Positions 1-7,261 of a stretch of 9,750 bases of DNA are shown in pieces. The translations under genes and the position numbers were made by a program. The notes below the pieces were generated by a model. That model had not been told where the DNA came from, did no database searches, and worked only from the letters and a program-made list of their open reading frames with translations. Positions within the stretch are counted from its first letter, which is position 1; every line of letters begins with the position of its first letter. Origin of the DNA: CAYZMH01 sp964479445 (GTDB lineage: Bacteria > Bacteroidota > Bacteroidia > Bacteroidales > GCA-2748055); NCBI GenBank assembly GCA_964479445.1, contig CAYZMH010000100.1, forward strand, positions 1 to 9,750, given 5' to 3'.

Positions 1-475
1 GTTTCCCATCAGGCCCGAGAGACCTGCTATAGGCTTCAAAATCTCCAATCATGTTCCTGTAACCACTCTCCACCACCTGTCCGGGAACATAAGAACGCCA
101 TCCACATTCAGGATTCCAGAAACTCTTTGGCTGCATCCCCAAATACTTCTGGTAGATGTCGTTCGAAAACTTGATGGACCAAAGGCCATCCTCCTTGGGA
201 AAATTAGGCAGCATCGGATGTGCATAGGGCGATCCCATAAATTCACACTGACCTCGCTCTATGGCATCCCTGAGTTTCTCCAGAACATCCGGAGTAATGT
301 GGGCCATCTGTTCAATGGTATATCCTGAAGCCTCAAAAACATATTTGACCTCTGGAAAATGTTCACTCATGGTATCAAAGATCAACTCATAGGAGGACCG
401 AATGACAAATTCATACTTTTCCGGAACCAGATAGGCGTAACTCAGGTTGGCATGAAAAATAGAGATGTATTTCAT
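1..475 (-). CDS. GH57-like glycoside hydrolase, N-terminal part (cut by window edge)
   Basis: An open frame of 158 codons runs off the left edge of the window without a stop. It begins MKYISIFHANLSYA, a first beta-strand with a histidine as in the (beta/alpha)7 barrel of glycoside hydrolase family 57. Further family-like blocks follow: FEASGYTIEQM (47-57), CEFMGSPYAHPML (77-89) and FWNPECGWRSYVPG (119-132). Glu123 in the NPECGW block lies where GH57 enzymes carry their catalytic nucleophile; the acid/base Asp would lie beyond the window. GH57 enzymes act on alpha-glucans or alpha-galactosides, but many members have no known substrate, so no reaction is assigned. There is no signal peptide, so the protein is probably cytoplasmic. 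An in-frame ATG at 493 would add MKTKNI; an in-frame stop lies just upstream of it. I chose 475 because the conserved strand begins there. It follows the symporter gene by about 87 bases and is probably co-transcribed. A GH38-like or polysaccharide deacetylase-like barrel is the main alternative. Confidence 0.68.
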   Translation of the reverse strand, partial: MKYISIFHANLSYAYLVPEKYEFVIRSSYELIFDTMSEHFPEVKYVFEASGYTIEQMAHITPDVLEKLRDAIERGQCEFMGSPYAHPMLPNFPKEDGLWSIKFSNDIYQKYLGMQPKSFWNPECGWRSYVPGQVVESGYRNMIGDFEAYSRSLGPDGK

Positions 476-492
476 AATGTTCTTGGTTTTCA

Positions 493-550
493 TTCCGGGA
501 ATCCGTAACCCACTCTATCCTAAAATGGGGAATCATCAGAGTTCCCGGAA
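493..550. promoter_or_regulatory. 9-bp inverted repeat ahead of the GH57-like gene
   Basis: The arms ttccgggaa (493-501) and ttcccggaa (542-550) are exact reverse complements separated by 40 bases. Each arm is itself a near-palindrome. The pair sits in the gap between the symporter stop and the GH57-like start, and one arm overlaps the alternative upstream start at 493. It could be a paired operator or a long-range RNA stem. The weight is low, because the string ttcccggaa also occurs inside the esterase gene near 6412 and the pectate lyase gene near 5020. Confidence 0.2.
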
Positions 551-562
551 CAGCTCTTTTAA

Positions 563-2143
563 TTAGTTAAAAATTATATACAACAAAATCATTACAACAA
601 TCAGCAAACCCCACGCCCATTTAACTACCGGCGCGACTTTTACATGAGTTTTGTAGGTCTCCTTCAGCGAAGGCATTTTGGAAACTTCTCCCCCGGAACG
701 GGTCAGAAGTGAGATAAAAACCATCAGAGCAGTCAGACCCACAAATATTAGAAAGGACAAAAACAGGAAGTGCGGCCAGAAATCTGCACTGGGAAAGTTA
801 TTCAAAAAGCAGATCCCGATACCCAGACTAATGATGGTTCCTGCAGCCAATACAATATTGGCCGCTTTCGAAGTAGCTTTTCTCCACAAAACTCCTACCA
901 GGAAGACCGTAGTGATTGGTGGTGCCAGAAATCCCAGAATTGCCTGAAAAAAACTGAATAGATCCATATCCCTCATTTCAGCTATCACCATCGCCAGCAA
1001 TATGGATACCACCGCTGCGAAAAATGTGGTAAGCCTTCCCTTGAAAATGATCTCCTTGTGGGTAGCCTGAGGCTTCATCCTCTTTACGTAAATATCAAGC
1101 ATCAGCAGTGTACTCAGTGAATTCAGTGCCGATGCAATGGTACTGATCAGTGCAGCCATCAGTACCGTAACAATCAAACCGACCATACCCGGGGGTAGTA
1201 AGTTGCTGACCATGGTCATATACGCTTCAGTCTCATCCGATAATGAAGGGAACAAAACCAGGCAGATAATTCCCGGGAGAATAAAGAGAGGAACATCCAG
1301 GATTTTCAACCAGCCCGTAAAGTTTGCCCCCAACTGTCCCTGTTTCAGGTTTTTTGCACCCAGTACCGATTGTACCATACTCTGGTCGGTACACCAGAAC
1401 CAGACTCCCATCACAGGATATCCCAATAAAATGGCATACCAGGGATACTCGATGTTATCAGACGGCAGAAAGAGTTTCCAGTAGCTCTCATCCACTCCCG
1501 ATACCAGATTACCAAACCCTCCTACCTCCACAATACCCGCTATGGTAAGAATGGAAGAGGCAATGATCAACAGCGACATCTGAAAAATATTGGTGTTGGC
1601 CACAGTTTTTAAACCACCACTGATCGTAAAGAACGCGGAGATCGCCACCAGAACTGTTACGGAAAGTAACAGCGGCCAGTTCATGATCTGACTAACCAGC
1701 AATCCGCCCGCATATAGCGTCAATGCCAGCCATGAAACCAAAATAGTTACCACAAAATACCAGGTAAGTAACTCCCTGGTTGTATCATTAAATCGTTTTC
1801 CAACAAACTCCGGCAGGGTGCTGATCTTCATCCTGAGGTAATGCGGGCTAAAGACAATGGCCAGCAGAAAAATAAAAACAAAGGCGTACCAGGAAAAATT
1901 TCCGGCTACCACTCCGGTAGTATAGCCGGCACTTGCCGAAGCAATCAGCATAGAAGGCCCTACATTCGTTCCCCACATGGTAAATCCGATACTGGGCCAC
2001 CCCAATGAATGCTGGGCAAGAAACAGATGCTCCCCCCTCTTTCGCTTTCTGAAACTGATCCATGAACCCAGTGCGATCAAAATGACCACATACAGAATCA
2101 TGACCGAAAAATCTAGCGATGTGAGTTGTTTGTAAATATCCAT
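563..2143 (-). CDS. Sodium:solute symporter (SSS/SGLT-type)
   Basis: A 526-residue inner-membrane protein, within the usual SSS length. The family moves sugars, uronates, sialic acids or other solutes inward with sodium. Visible features are about 13 hydrophobic segments starting at residue 12, the early block GFTMWGTNVGPSML (53-66) where the broken first core helix of the LeuT fold would be, the SGLT-type block FWCTDQSMVQSVLGAKN (249-265), and the sodium-site helix region STIASALNSLSTLLMLDIY (334-352). A final hydrophobic helix ends the protein at residue 526. The substrate cannot be read from sequence. In this setting a galacturonate-, rhamnose- or oligouronide-type product is a reasonable guess. 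The gene starts 51 bases after the URO-D-like stop with no terminator between them, so the two are probably one transcript. The start MDIYKQLTSLDF matches the usual short N-terminus ahead of the first helix. No truncation or frameshift is seen. Confidence 0.93.
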   Translation of the reverse strand: MDIYKQLTSLDFSVMILYVVILIALGSWISFRKRKRGEHLFLAQHSLGWPSIGFTMWGTNVGPSMLIASASAGYTTGVVAGNFSWYAFVFIFLLAIVFSPHYLRMKISTLPEFVGKRFNDTTRELLTWYFVVTILVSWLALTLYAGGLLVSQIMNWPLLLSVTVLVAISAFFTISGGLKTVANTNIFQMSLLIIASSILTIAGIVEVGGFGNLVSGVDESYWKLFLPSDNIEYPWYAILLGYPVMGVWFWCTDQSMVQSVLGAKNLKQGQLGANFTGWLKILDVPLFILPGIICLVLFPSLSDETEAYMTMVSNLLPPGMVGLIVTVLMAALISTIASALNSLSTLLMLDIYVKRMKPQATHKEIIFKGRLTTFFAAVVSILLAMVIAEMRDMDLFSFFQAILGFLAPPITTVFLVGVLWRKATSKAANIVLAAGTIISLGIGICFLNNFPSADFWPHFLFLSFLIFVGLTALMVFISLLTRSGGEVSKMPSLKETYKTHVKVAPVVKWAWGLLIVVMILLYIIFN

Positions 2144-2194
2144 TAGTTATCAGTGGTTATGGTAAAACAATAAGCTCTCACCAATTCATCAGAA

Positions 2195-3298
2195 TCAGAC
2201 CGAAGCATATAAAGACAGAATATTTTCGAGAGATGTATTTGACTGCAGGTTATGACAGGGACCCACAATAAAACCAGTACCATCTTTCCCAAGCGTACTA
2301 ATAAGGTGCTTAATCTCTTTACGAACATCTTCCGGAGTTCCATGCGGGAGGGTATTTTGGTTATCTACTGCACTGTGAAAACAGACCTCTTTCCCATACT
2401 TCTCTTTCAAATCATTCAGGTCCCACTCCCCACAACTCCACTGAATCGGATTAAGTACATCAATTCCCATCTCAATTAAAGTTGGAATCAGCATCCGGCA
2501 ATCACCATCATTATGGTGAAAAACCTTTATATTATAGGAATTTGCCAGGTCTATTCCCCGTTGCATTGCTGAACGGTAAAAATTATTAAAAACATTAACG
2601 CCCGAAATCAATCCATTCTGTGATCCCCAGTCATCCGTTACCTGAGTAAAATCGATTTCCCCCCCGGCCGCTTTGAAGCACCGTTCGTGGTATTCCACGA
2701 AAAAATCCGTGATCTTACTGATCAGAACCTCTGTAAACTCCGGCATCATCAATGGATCCATAAGATTCAGTTCTAATCCGCGAAGATACTGGTGAAAAGT
2801 AAAAACTGCATGATACCCACATGAGACTGTCCTTCCGCCACATTGATCGATTATAGATGGAAGTGCTTCATAATCAAAATCATCCGGATCCGGCCAGGGA
2901 AAATCCTCCAGATCCTGAATGGTAGTAGCCCCGCTAAGTGGAAACACTACCTGTTCCTGGTAAACTCCATTACCATAGCTGACCTCTTTGTATCCGAATC
3001 CCCATTCTGTGTATTGGATTCCGTCCCTGGTTACCCGCTTGTTTCCAATGTATGGCGGTCTGACATCAATGATGCCGTCCACCCCCAATTGATCCCAAAG
3101 CTTCAGAAGTGCCTGCACACTCCGGGAAAGATAACCTCCCAATAAGCCGTGTACATCCTTTGCCTCTCCTTTGCCTTCCCGAATCCCGAAATGATCATAA
3201 AGCATCTCCTGAACCTCAAGTGTCGCCCACATATCTGTAGGTATTTTATCCACCGGCTGGTGGTTTACTGCAGCAAGAATACGTTCTTTGTGTGTCAT
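2195..3298 (-). CDS. URO-D superfamily protein (methyltransferase-like, function unknown)
   Basis: A 367-residue cytoplasmic protein beginning MTHKERILAAVNHQPVDKIP, the characteristic opening of URO-D superfamily proteins in catabolic clusters. Further marks are an internal segment KVFHHNDGDCRMLIPTLIEM (258-277), then GIDVLNPIQ (278-286) and FIVGPCHNLQSN (343-354) near the C-terminus. The superfamily includes heme-pathway HemE and the zinc-dependent corrinoid:thiol methyltransferases MtaA, MtbA and CmuA. HemE is unlikely here because of the context and the divergent N-terminus. The candidate metal ligands His261, His262, Cys267 and Cys348 do not form the HxC motif that I recall for MtaA, so methyl transfer is not assured. 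It lies between the decayed rhamnose mutarotase sequence and the symporter. A role in demethylating or otherwise processing an imported sugar derivative is only a guess. No corrinoid protein or activator is visible in the window. Confidence 0.85.
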   Translation of the reverse strand: MTHKERILAAVNHQPVDKIPTDMWATLEVQEMLYDHFGIREGKGEAKDVHGLLGGYLSRSVQALLKLWDQLGVDGIIDVRPPYIGNKRVTRDGIQYTEWGFGYKEVSYGNGVYQEQVVFPLSGATTIQDLEDFPWPDPDDFDYEALPSIIDQCGGRTVSCGYHAVFTFHQYLRGLELNLMDPLMMPEFTEVLISKITDFFVEYHERCFKAAGGEIDFTQVTDDWGSQNGLISGVNVFNNFYRSAMQRGIDLANSYNIKVFHHNDGDCRMLIPTLIEMGIDVLNPIQWSCGEWDLNDLKEKYGKEVCFHSAVDNQNTLPHGTPEDVRKEIKHLISTLGKDGTGFIVGPCHNLQSNTSLENILSLYASV

Positions 3299-3380
3299 TT
3301 GCTCCCTGTTGATCAGTTTTTTGATTCCTTGCCTGTTTCACAATGCCATTCTCATTATCATGGATCAATTTCCGGCAAAC

Positions 3381-3611
3381 CTATATGGTCCCTGCTGCTG
3401 CTCCGGGAGGACCCTGCATATAATCCTCCATTAATGAATCCCATTCCGGCATTCGGTAACTGGATGCTGCATGAATCACTTCCGGCCATACACCCTCTTT
3501 GCTGTGAAAATATTCGTACTTTTCAATGACTTCGGCTTCATCTTTAAGCTCTGTCATCATTACAATATCCCGAGTCCGGACCTCTTGCTCTTCATCCCTT
3601 TTAAATGCCAC
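3381..3611 (-). pseudogene. L-rhamnose mutarotase (RhaM-like, DUF718) remnant
   Basis: A 76-residue frame opens at a GTG (3609-3611). The segment MMTELKDEAEVIEKYEYFHS (18-37) and the following EGVWPEV match the start of the L-rhamnose/L-fucose mutarotase family, which interconverts anomers of the free sugar in the cytoplasm. The frame then passes directly from IHAASS to YRMPEWDSLMEDYMQGPPG, which resembles the family's C-terminal part. About 40-50 residues of the middle, including the usual EIY..GNRLFMI strand, appear to be missing. The frame ends GAAAGTI followed by TAG, where the family normally continues with Trp-Val; one base change (TAG to TGG) would restore WVCRKLIH. Intact members are about 100-110 residues. 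The deletion, early stop, odd GTG start and chimeric 5' end together suggest a decayed gene. A short functional protein cannot be ruled out. Confidence 0.7.
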
Positions 3612-3612
3612 T

Positions 3613-3729
3613 TCAAGTTCCCGGATTCAGGTCATCACCAAACGTGGAAATAAAAAAAACAGTTTCGGATTGTGCCCGGATCCCTGCAAAAGTCAGAACC
3701 ATAGCACAAACAATCATCCATCGCATCAT
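3613..3729 (-). pseudogene. Signal peptide and N-terminal stub of a probable beta-helix enzyme
   Basis: A 38-residue frame starts with tandem ATGs (3729 and 3726) and ends in TGA one base before the GTG of the mutarotase remnant. The product begins MMRWMIVCAMVLTFAGIRAQ, a good signal peptide with a likely cleavage site before Gln. It continues SETVFFISTFGDDLNPGT, which resembles the opening of secreted right-handed parallel beta-helix enzymes (typically Y-V-S-x-x-G-D-D-x-N-P-G-T-x-E-x-P-F). One added base near 3615 would let the frame run on as GTLEVAFKRDE into the mutarotase frame. The simplest reading is the relic of a secreted lyase or hydrolase whose body was deleted, leaving its 5' end joined to the neighbouring mutarotase gene. 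It lies 42 bases after the pectate lyase stop. Confidence 0.55.
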
Positions 3730-3740
3730 AGGACTTATGG

Positions 3741-3779
3741 GTTTCTAAAGAAACAGTCAATAAACACAAACTTATTGAC
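3741..3779 (-). terminator. Two adjacent hairpins at the pectate lyase 3' end (weak terminator or mRNA 3' element)
   Basis: An exact 8-bp stem (gtcaataa at 3756-3763 with ttattgac at 3772-3779, 8-base loop) overlaps the stop codon of the pectate lyase gene. Immediately downstream on the transcript is a second palindrome, gtttctaaagaaac (3741-3754), with a 5-6-bp stem. Both stems are AT-rich and no long U-tract follows, so efficient intrinsic termination is doubtful. They may mark the 3' border of the lyase transcript or protect its end. Confidence 0.38.
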
Positions 3780-5934
3780 ACAAAATCAATTTTTTCCTGG
3801 TGGTCTCGGTTGATTTAATTTTAACAATATAGGGGCCGTTATCAAGGCTGGATCCACTAATGGGAATCCGGAGATTTCCAACGGATAGTTGTTTTTTCAT
3901 GATCTGGGAAACAACTTTTCCACTAATGTCATAGAGCGTGATCTCAAGTTTTGTAGGAACATCCAGGTCAATACTCAAAACTGTTTCATCTGTAAAAGGA
4001 ACGGGAAAGACGTTCACTTTGAATGAATTGGCAAGTTTTTCCGGCACGTCTATAATCTGGTTGAAGGTAGCTGTGATCGATTTATCACTATCCACCACAA
4101 CCGTCAGGGGATTCTCCTCACCAGTTGCATCACCGCTCCATCCGTCAAATTCCCACTCTGAATCGGCTGTCGCCAGCAGTACCACTTCCGTTCCAGTCAA
4201 ATAATCTGCCTGATCCGGGTTCATGATCACACTCCCTGAACCTTCAACGTCCACCGTTACCGTATATCGAGGCGGATCCGGGTCTGCAACATCCACCTCC
4301 AAACCGTCTGTAAAGGAGGTCTCCATCTCCGCATTGTACGCTTTCAGTCGGTAGGTATAGATCCCGTATTCATTGATCGTATTGTCTGTATAGCTCTCTG
4401 TGTCCGCTTCGAGATCGGCGATCTCCATAAAATCACCCTCTCCGTCCGCTCGCTCCAGAATAAACCCATCCTCTTTGTCTGACAGGTCTGTCCACGTCAG
4501 CGATACCGTCTGGTCATCCACCGTGGCTGCAACCTCCATCGGACGCAACATATACCGGAAATCACCCACAAGACTGTTCAGGTAGTGCTCCAGGTTCGAG
4601 TACCCGTCCGTCTGGATGATCTTACCATCTTCCGGATCATTCTTGTCCAGTCCGTTTGCATCCTCCCACTCATCCGGCATCCCGTCCTTATCCGTATCCT
4701 GCGGGGGGGTCGTGGACTCCAGTACGGGGTACCCCCCCATATCATCCGGATGGTTGATGATCCCGGGCCATACAACACCATAAGTGCCGGCACCGTTACG
4801 TACATCCTCTGTTATCGTTGCGTCCAACCGATCACGCTTCGGCAATGAAGCCCCTGCATGGTTCAGAACATCAACATACGCCTCCTGCGGAGTCTGCATG
4901 GTGATCGGTTCCATATCAAAGGGGACATCCGTTACGACCTGATCCCACAGAGCTTCAGGCACCTCATCAATACCCAATGAGTTATCGGCAGTCACATCCG
5001 GATACCCATCCACATAGTTCCCGGAAACATAAAATTGTCCCCAAACACCAGCTTCCTGTGTTTCATTTCCATCATCCGCCCGGGGAGCAACGATCCTTCT
5101 CTCAACATTGCTATTTGTTGCAGGTCCCGGTTTGTAGTAGTTGTTTACCATGTTGTATGACCCTCCTTCACCTCCATAACAGGAACTTGTAACCCAATTA
5201 TAGATCACATTGTTGCGGTGATCCACCCGCTCCACTTCAGCGTCTCCGTGGAACCGGCTGCCGGAAAAACGGGGTAGCCGGTTATGGTGGTGGGAGATCA
5301 GGTTGTGGTGGAAGGAGGCTGGCTGTCCTCCCCAGATACCTCCCATCCCATGTGGTCCGCTGGAATGAAAGGAATCATACAGGCTCGCAGAGACAATACA
5401 CCACTGCACCGTAAGGTTTGAAGAAGAGTAGAGCGAAAGGGTCTCATCCACTCCGAAACTCATCGAGCAGTGGTCCATGATGATGTTATCCCCGGACCCG
5501 TTTACTGCATCATTTTCCCAACGTTTATCAACTCCCAGCCTGACTGATATATACCGGACAATGATGTTATCGGAACTGAAGGTCAGGCTATAATTTTTCA
5601 GACATATCCCGTCTCCCGGAGCGGTCTGCCCCGCAATAGTCAGGTCCCCGTTACTGATCCGCAACCGGCTTTGCAGTTCAATAGTACCAGACACCGCAAA
5701 GACAATGGTCCTTGGTCCGGATGCCTCCACTGCTTCCCGGAGACTGCCCGGTCCGGCATCATTCAGGTTGGTGACAATATAGACATCTCCACCCCTTCCT
5801 CCGGTAGCAATAGCTCCAAAACCTTCCGCACCCGGAAAGGCCGGAACCTGCCCCAGTACACCTATCCCGACAAACACACTTAACAATCCGGCAACACATG
5901 CGAATTTTACAACTCTTTTATTCAATAAATTCAT
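3772..5934 (-). CDS. Secreted multidomain pectate lyase (PL1 type) with T9SS sorting domain
   Basis: A 720-residue enzyme predicted to cleave polygalacturonate by beta-elimination outside the cell. In order: signal peptide (about 1-28, MNLLNKRVVKFACVAGLLSV...), catalytic beta-helix (about 30-405), an Asp-rich calcium-type segment DTDKDGMPDEWEDANGLDKN (413-432), a fibronectin III-like domain (about 463-551), a divergent InlB-type beta repeat (about 556-625, core EFDGWSGD) and a T9SS type A domain (about 638-720, FPVPF ... LYDISGK ... NGPYIVKI). Catalytic-region marks are PAFPGAEGFG (31-40), MDHCSMSFGVDE (153-164), HGMGGIWGG (195-203) and HHNRLPR (216-222), where Arg219 matches the catalytic Arg of PL1. 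The frame extends upstream to a GTG/ATG overlapping the esterase stop (5986-5991). Those starts would put about 19 residues ahead of the signal peptide, and the paralogue lacks them, so ATG 5934 is preferred. The gap to the esterase stop is 53 bases. Confidence 0.93.
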   Translation of the reverse strand: MNLLNKRVVKFACVAGLLSVFVGIGVLGQVPAFPGAEGFGAIATGGRGGDVYIVTNLNDAGPGSLREAVEASGPRTIVFAVSGTIELQSRLRISNGDLTIAGQTAPGDGICLKNYSLTFSSDNIIVRYISVRLGVDKRWENDAVNGSGDNIIMDHCSMSFGVDETLSLYSSSNLTVQWCIVSASLYDSFHSSGPHGMGGIWGGQPASFHHNLISHHHNRLPRFSGSRFHGDAEVERVDHRNNVIYNWVTSSCYGGEGGSYNMVNNYYKPGPATNSNVERRIVAPRADDGNETQEAGVWGQFYVSGNYVDGYPDVTADNSLGIDEVPEALWDQVVTDVPFDMEPITMQTPQEAYVDVLNHAGASLPKRDRLDATITEDVRNGAGTYGVVWPGIINHPDDMGGYPVLESTTPPQDTDKDGMPDEWEDANGLDKNDPEDGKIIQTDGYSNLEHYLNSLVGDFRYMLRPMEVAATVDDQTVSLTWTDLSDKEDGFILERADGEGDFMEIADLEADTESYTDNTINEYGIYTYRLKAYNAEMETSFTDGLEVDVADPDPPRYTVTVDVEGSGSVIMNPDQADYLTGTEVVLLATADSEWEFDGWSGDATGEENPLTVVVDSDKSITATFNQIIDVPEKLANSFKVNVFPVPFTDETVLSIDLDVPTKLEITLYDISGKVVSQIMKKQLSVGNLRIPISGSSLDNGPYIVKIKSTETTRKKLILCQ
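4577..4610. repeat. 34-bp exact stretch shared by the two complete lyase genes, copy A
   Basis: Bases 4577-4610 equal 8061-8094. They encode the DGYSNLEHYLN segment after the calcium-type motif. The surrounding DNA is also very similar, so this is the best-conserved core of a paralogous pair rather than an independent element. Confidence 0.85.
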
Positions 5935-5987
5935 AACTCGTGATATTAAAATTTTATAATTCTGACTCCAGATGCTCAGGATTCCCA

Positions 5988-7097
5988 TCACTCTACCAAT
6001 CCTAATCTACGGAACTCCGTGATCAGATAATTGGAAAACCTTAAAAATCCGAGATCGGTCAGGTGAATCCCGTCCACCGTTCCTTCCCGGTCTGCGCCGG
6101 TTGCATTTTTCACCTCAATGTAATAAACCTCTTTTTCATTATTTTGCTTGAGGTCAGCAAATTCCTCTTTCATCGCAATGTTTTTTGCACTTACAGAATT
6201 CCTGAGCGAATCATTTAACCAGGTTCTGTTATGCATGAAGCTTTCAACAAAAACAATAGGTGTTTCCGGATTTTTTTTCCGAATGGTATCCACCAACGGC
6301 CCCATGTTCTGATGAATCTGGTCAACCGACATATTTCCTGTACAATCGATCACATACATGGATGCCTCCATATTTGCCATGGTAGCATTCACTCCCGGCT
6401 CCATCCTTCCATTCCCGGAAAAGCCAAGGTTGACACACTCTACGTTCAGCTTTCTGGAAATTATGTTGCTGTAAACCATTCCTGGCCGTGATGCACATCC
6501 TCCCTGGGTAATACTGGTGCCATAGAAAATGATGGGGTTCATCGACCATTCCTTTTGGGGTTTTTCTATTACAGCCCCCGGTTCTATACCAATTTTCAGC
6601 CATTCAAGTCCATCATACAACGGCAAATAAAGTCTGAAATCCCTCAAAGAATCAGAGGCATCATTTACCAGAACATAAGAACTCTTTTTCCCGGTAGGTT
6701 TTGCAGTGTTCACATACATCCATTCATCACCATCCTTACAATAAAGGTCCAATCCCTTAATCCCGGTAGGTGCCATGTGATTCATCACTTCATCACGCAA
6801 TACTTCCCATTTCACAGCGATAACGGGAGTATTCGTCCGGAATCTTACCGCCAGACCGGCCGAAGTCCGCGAAAGATACCAGACATGGGAATGAAGCAGC
6901 TCTTTTGAATGCAAGGGCAGTCTGTCATAATACCGTTCCTTCATTTCCCGGGGAACGAGGGTCCCCTCCAGCAAAAATTCTTTTCCGTCATAAAATTCCA
7001 GTTTATCCATAACAGGATCTTCCTGAGCGGCAGAGATCATTGGCCGGATGATCAGCAAGCTGACAAGCAGTAAAAACGGAATCAAATTCTTTTTCAT
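5988..7097 (-). CDS. Secreted SGNH/GDSL hydrolase with GxDLY N-terminal domain (probable carbohydrate esterase)
   Basis: A 369-residue protein with a signal peptide (1-24, MKKNLIPFLLLVSLLIIRPM...). The N-terminal beta-domain contains GLDLY (115-119), the hallmark of the GxDLY domain that precedes SGNH hydrolases of this type. The catalytic domain has GTSITQGGCASRPG (193-206) with nucleophile Ser195, NLGFSGNG (223-230) as block II, DCTGNM (251-256) as block III with Asn255, and DGIHLTDLG (342-350) giving the Asp342/His345 pair. Members of this group are thought to remove ester groups from polysaccharides. Between two pectate lyases, deacetylation of pectin is the best inference, but the substrate is not proven by sequence. 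No T9SS domain or lipobox Cys is visible, so it is probably periplasmic, unlike the flanking lyases. Length and motifs look intact. It lies 164 bases after one lyase and 53 before the other. Confidence 0.88.
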   Translation of the reverse strand: MKKNLIPFLLLVSLLIIRPMISAAQEDPVMDKLEFYDGKEFLLEGTLVPREMKERYYDRLPLHSKELLHSHVWYLSRTSAGLAVRFRTNTPVIAVKWEVLRDEVMNHMAPTGIKGLDLYCKDGDEWMYVNTAKPTGKKSSYVLVNDASDSLRDFRLYLPLYDGLEWLKIGIEPGAVIEKPQKEWSMNPIIFYGTSITQGGCASRPGMVYSNIISRKLNVECVNLGFSGNGRMEPGVNATMANMEASMYVIDCTGNMSVDQIHQNMGPLVDTIRKKNPETPIVFVESFMHNRTWLNDSLRNSVSAKNIAMKEEFADLKQNNEKEVYYIEVKNATGADREGTVDGIHLTDLGFLRFSNYLITEFRRLGLVE

Positions 7098-7164
7098 AAT
7101 TATTAGACATTAAGTGCTTTGTTTTTATTATGAAGGTATTTTCTAAATGTTTCAACAGGATCAA

Positions 7165-7200
7165 ACTCTTCGGAATCTCCTTCATGGATTCCTAGAGAGT
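7165..7200 (-). other. Imperfect hairpin in the gap between the lyase and esterase genes
   Basis: The arms ggaatc (7172-7177) and gattcc (7187-7192) pair around a 9-base loop. An outer pair actct (7165-7169) and agagt (7196-7200) extends the stem across a small unequal internal loop. No U-tract follows on the transcript. It may be an intercistronic stem affecting mRNA processing or stability, or a weak terminator. The rest of the 164-base gap (7098-7261) is AT-rich, with no promoter I can identify with confidence. Confidence 0.3.
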
Positions 7201-7261
7201 ACTGATTGTCACTCTGTACTTACATCCAATTAACAATACAGGCATAAGTTGCTACAATATG

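Noticed and set aside
49..246. 65-codon minus-strand frame at the left edge
   Set aside because: It overlaps the GH57-like reading frame in another phase and has no recognisable family pattern; the GH57-like frame is open to the edge and shows family motifs.
541..551. The palindrome gttcccggaac as a factor-independent terminator of the symporter gene
   Set aside because: The arms leave a one-base loop and there is no U-tract, so it cannot form a terminator hairpin; it is kept only as a weak inverted-repeat candidate.
678..961. Plus-strand frames opposite the symporter, URO-D-like, lyase and esterase genes
   Set aside because: All are antisense to strongly supported genes, and none has a family motif or a spacing that suggests translation.
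2195..3298. HemE (true uroporphyrinogen decarboxylase)
   Set aside because: The N-terminus and the Cys/His-containing C-terminal blocks resemble the catabolic or methyltransferase-like branch, and no other heme genes are nearby.
4578..4805. Arg-rich minus-strand frames inside both lyase genes (also 8140-8355)
   Set aside because: These are out-of-phase readings of the calcium-type segment. Their similarity to each other follows from the duplicated parent genes.
7003..7185. 60-codon minus-strand frame overlapping the start of the esterase
   Set aside because: It is out of phase with a well-supported signal peptide and esterase start at 7097, and shows no domain or conserved pattern.
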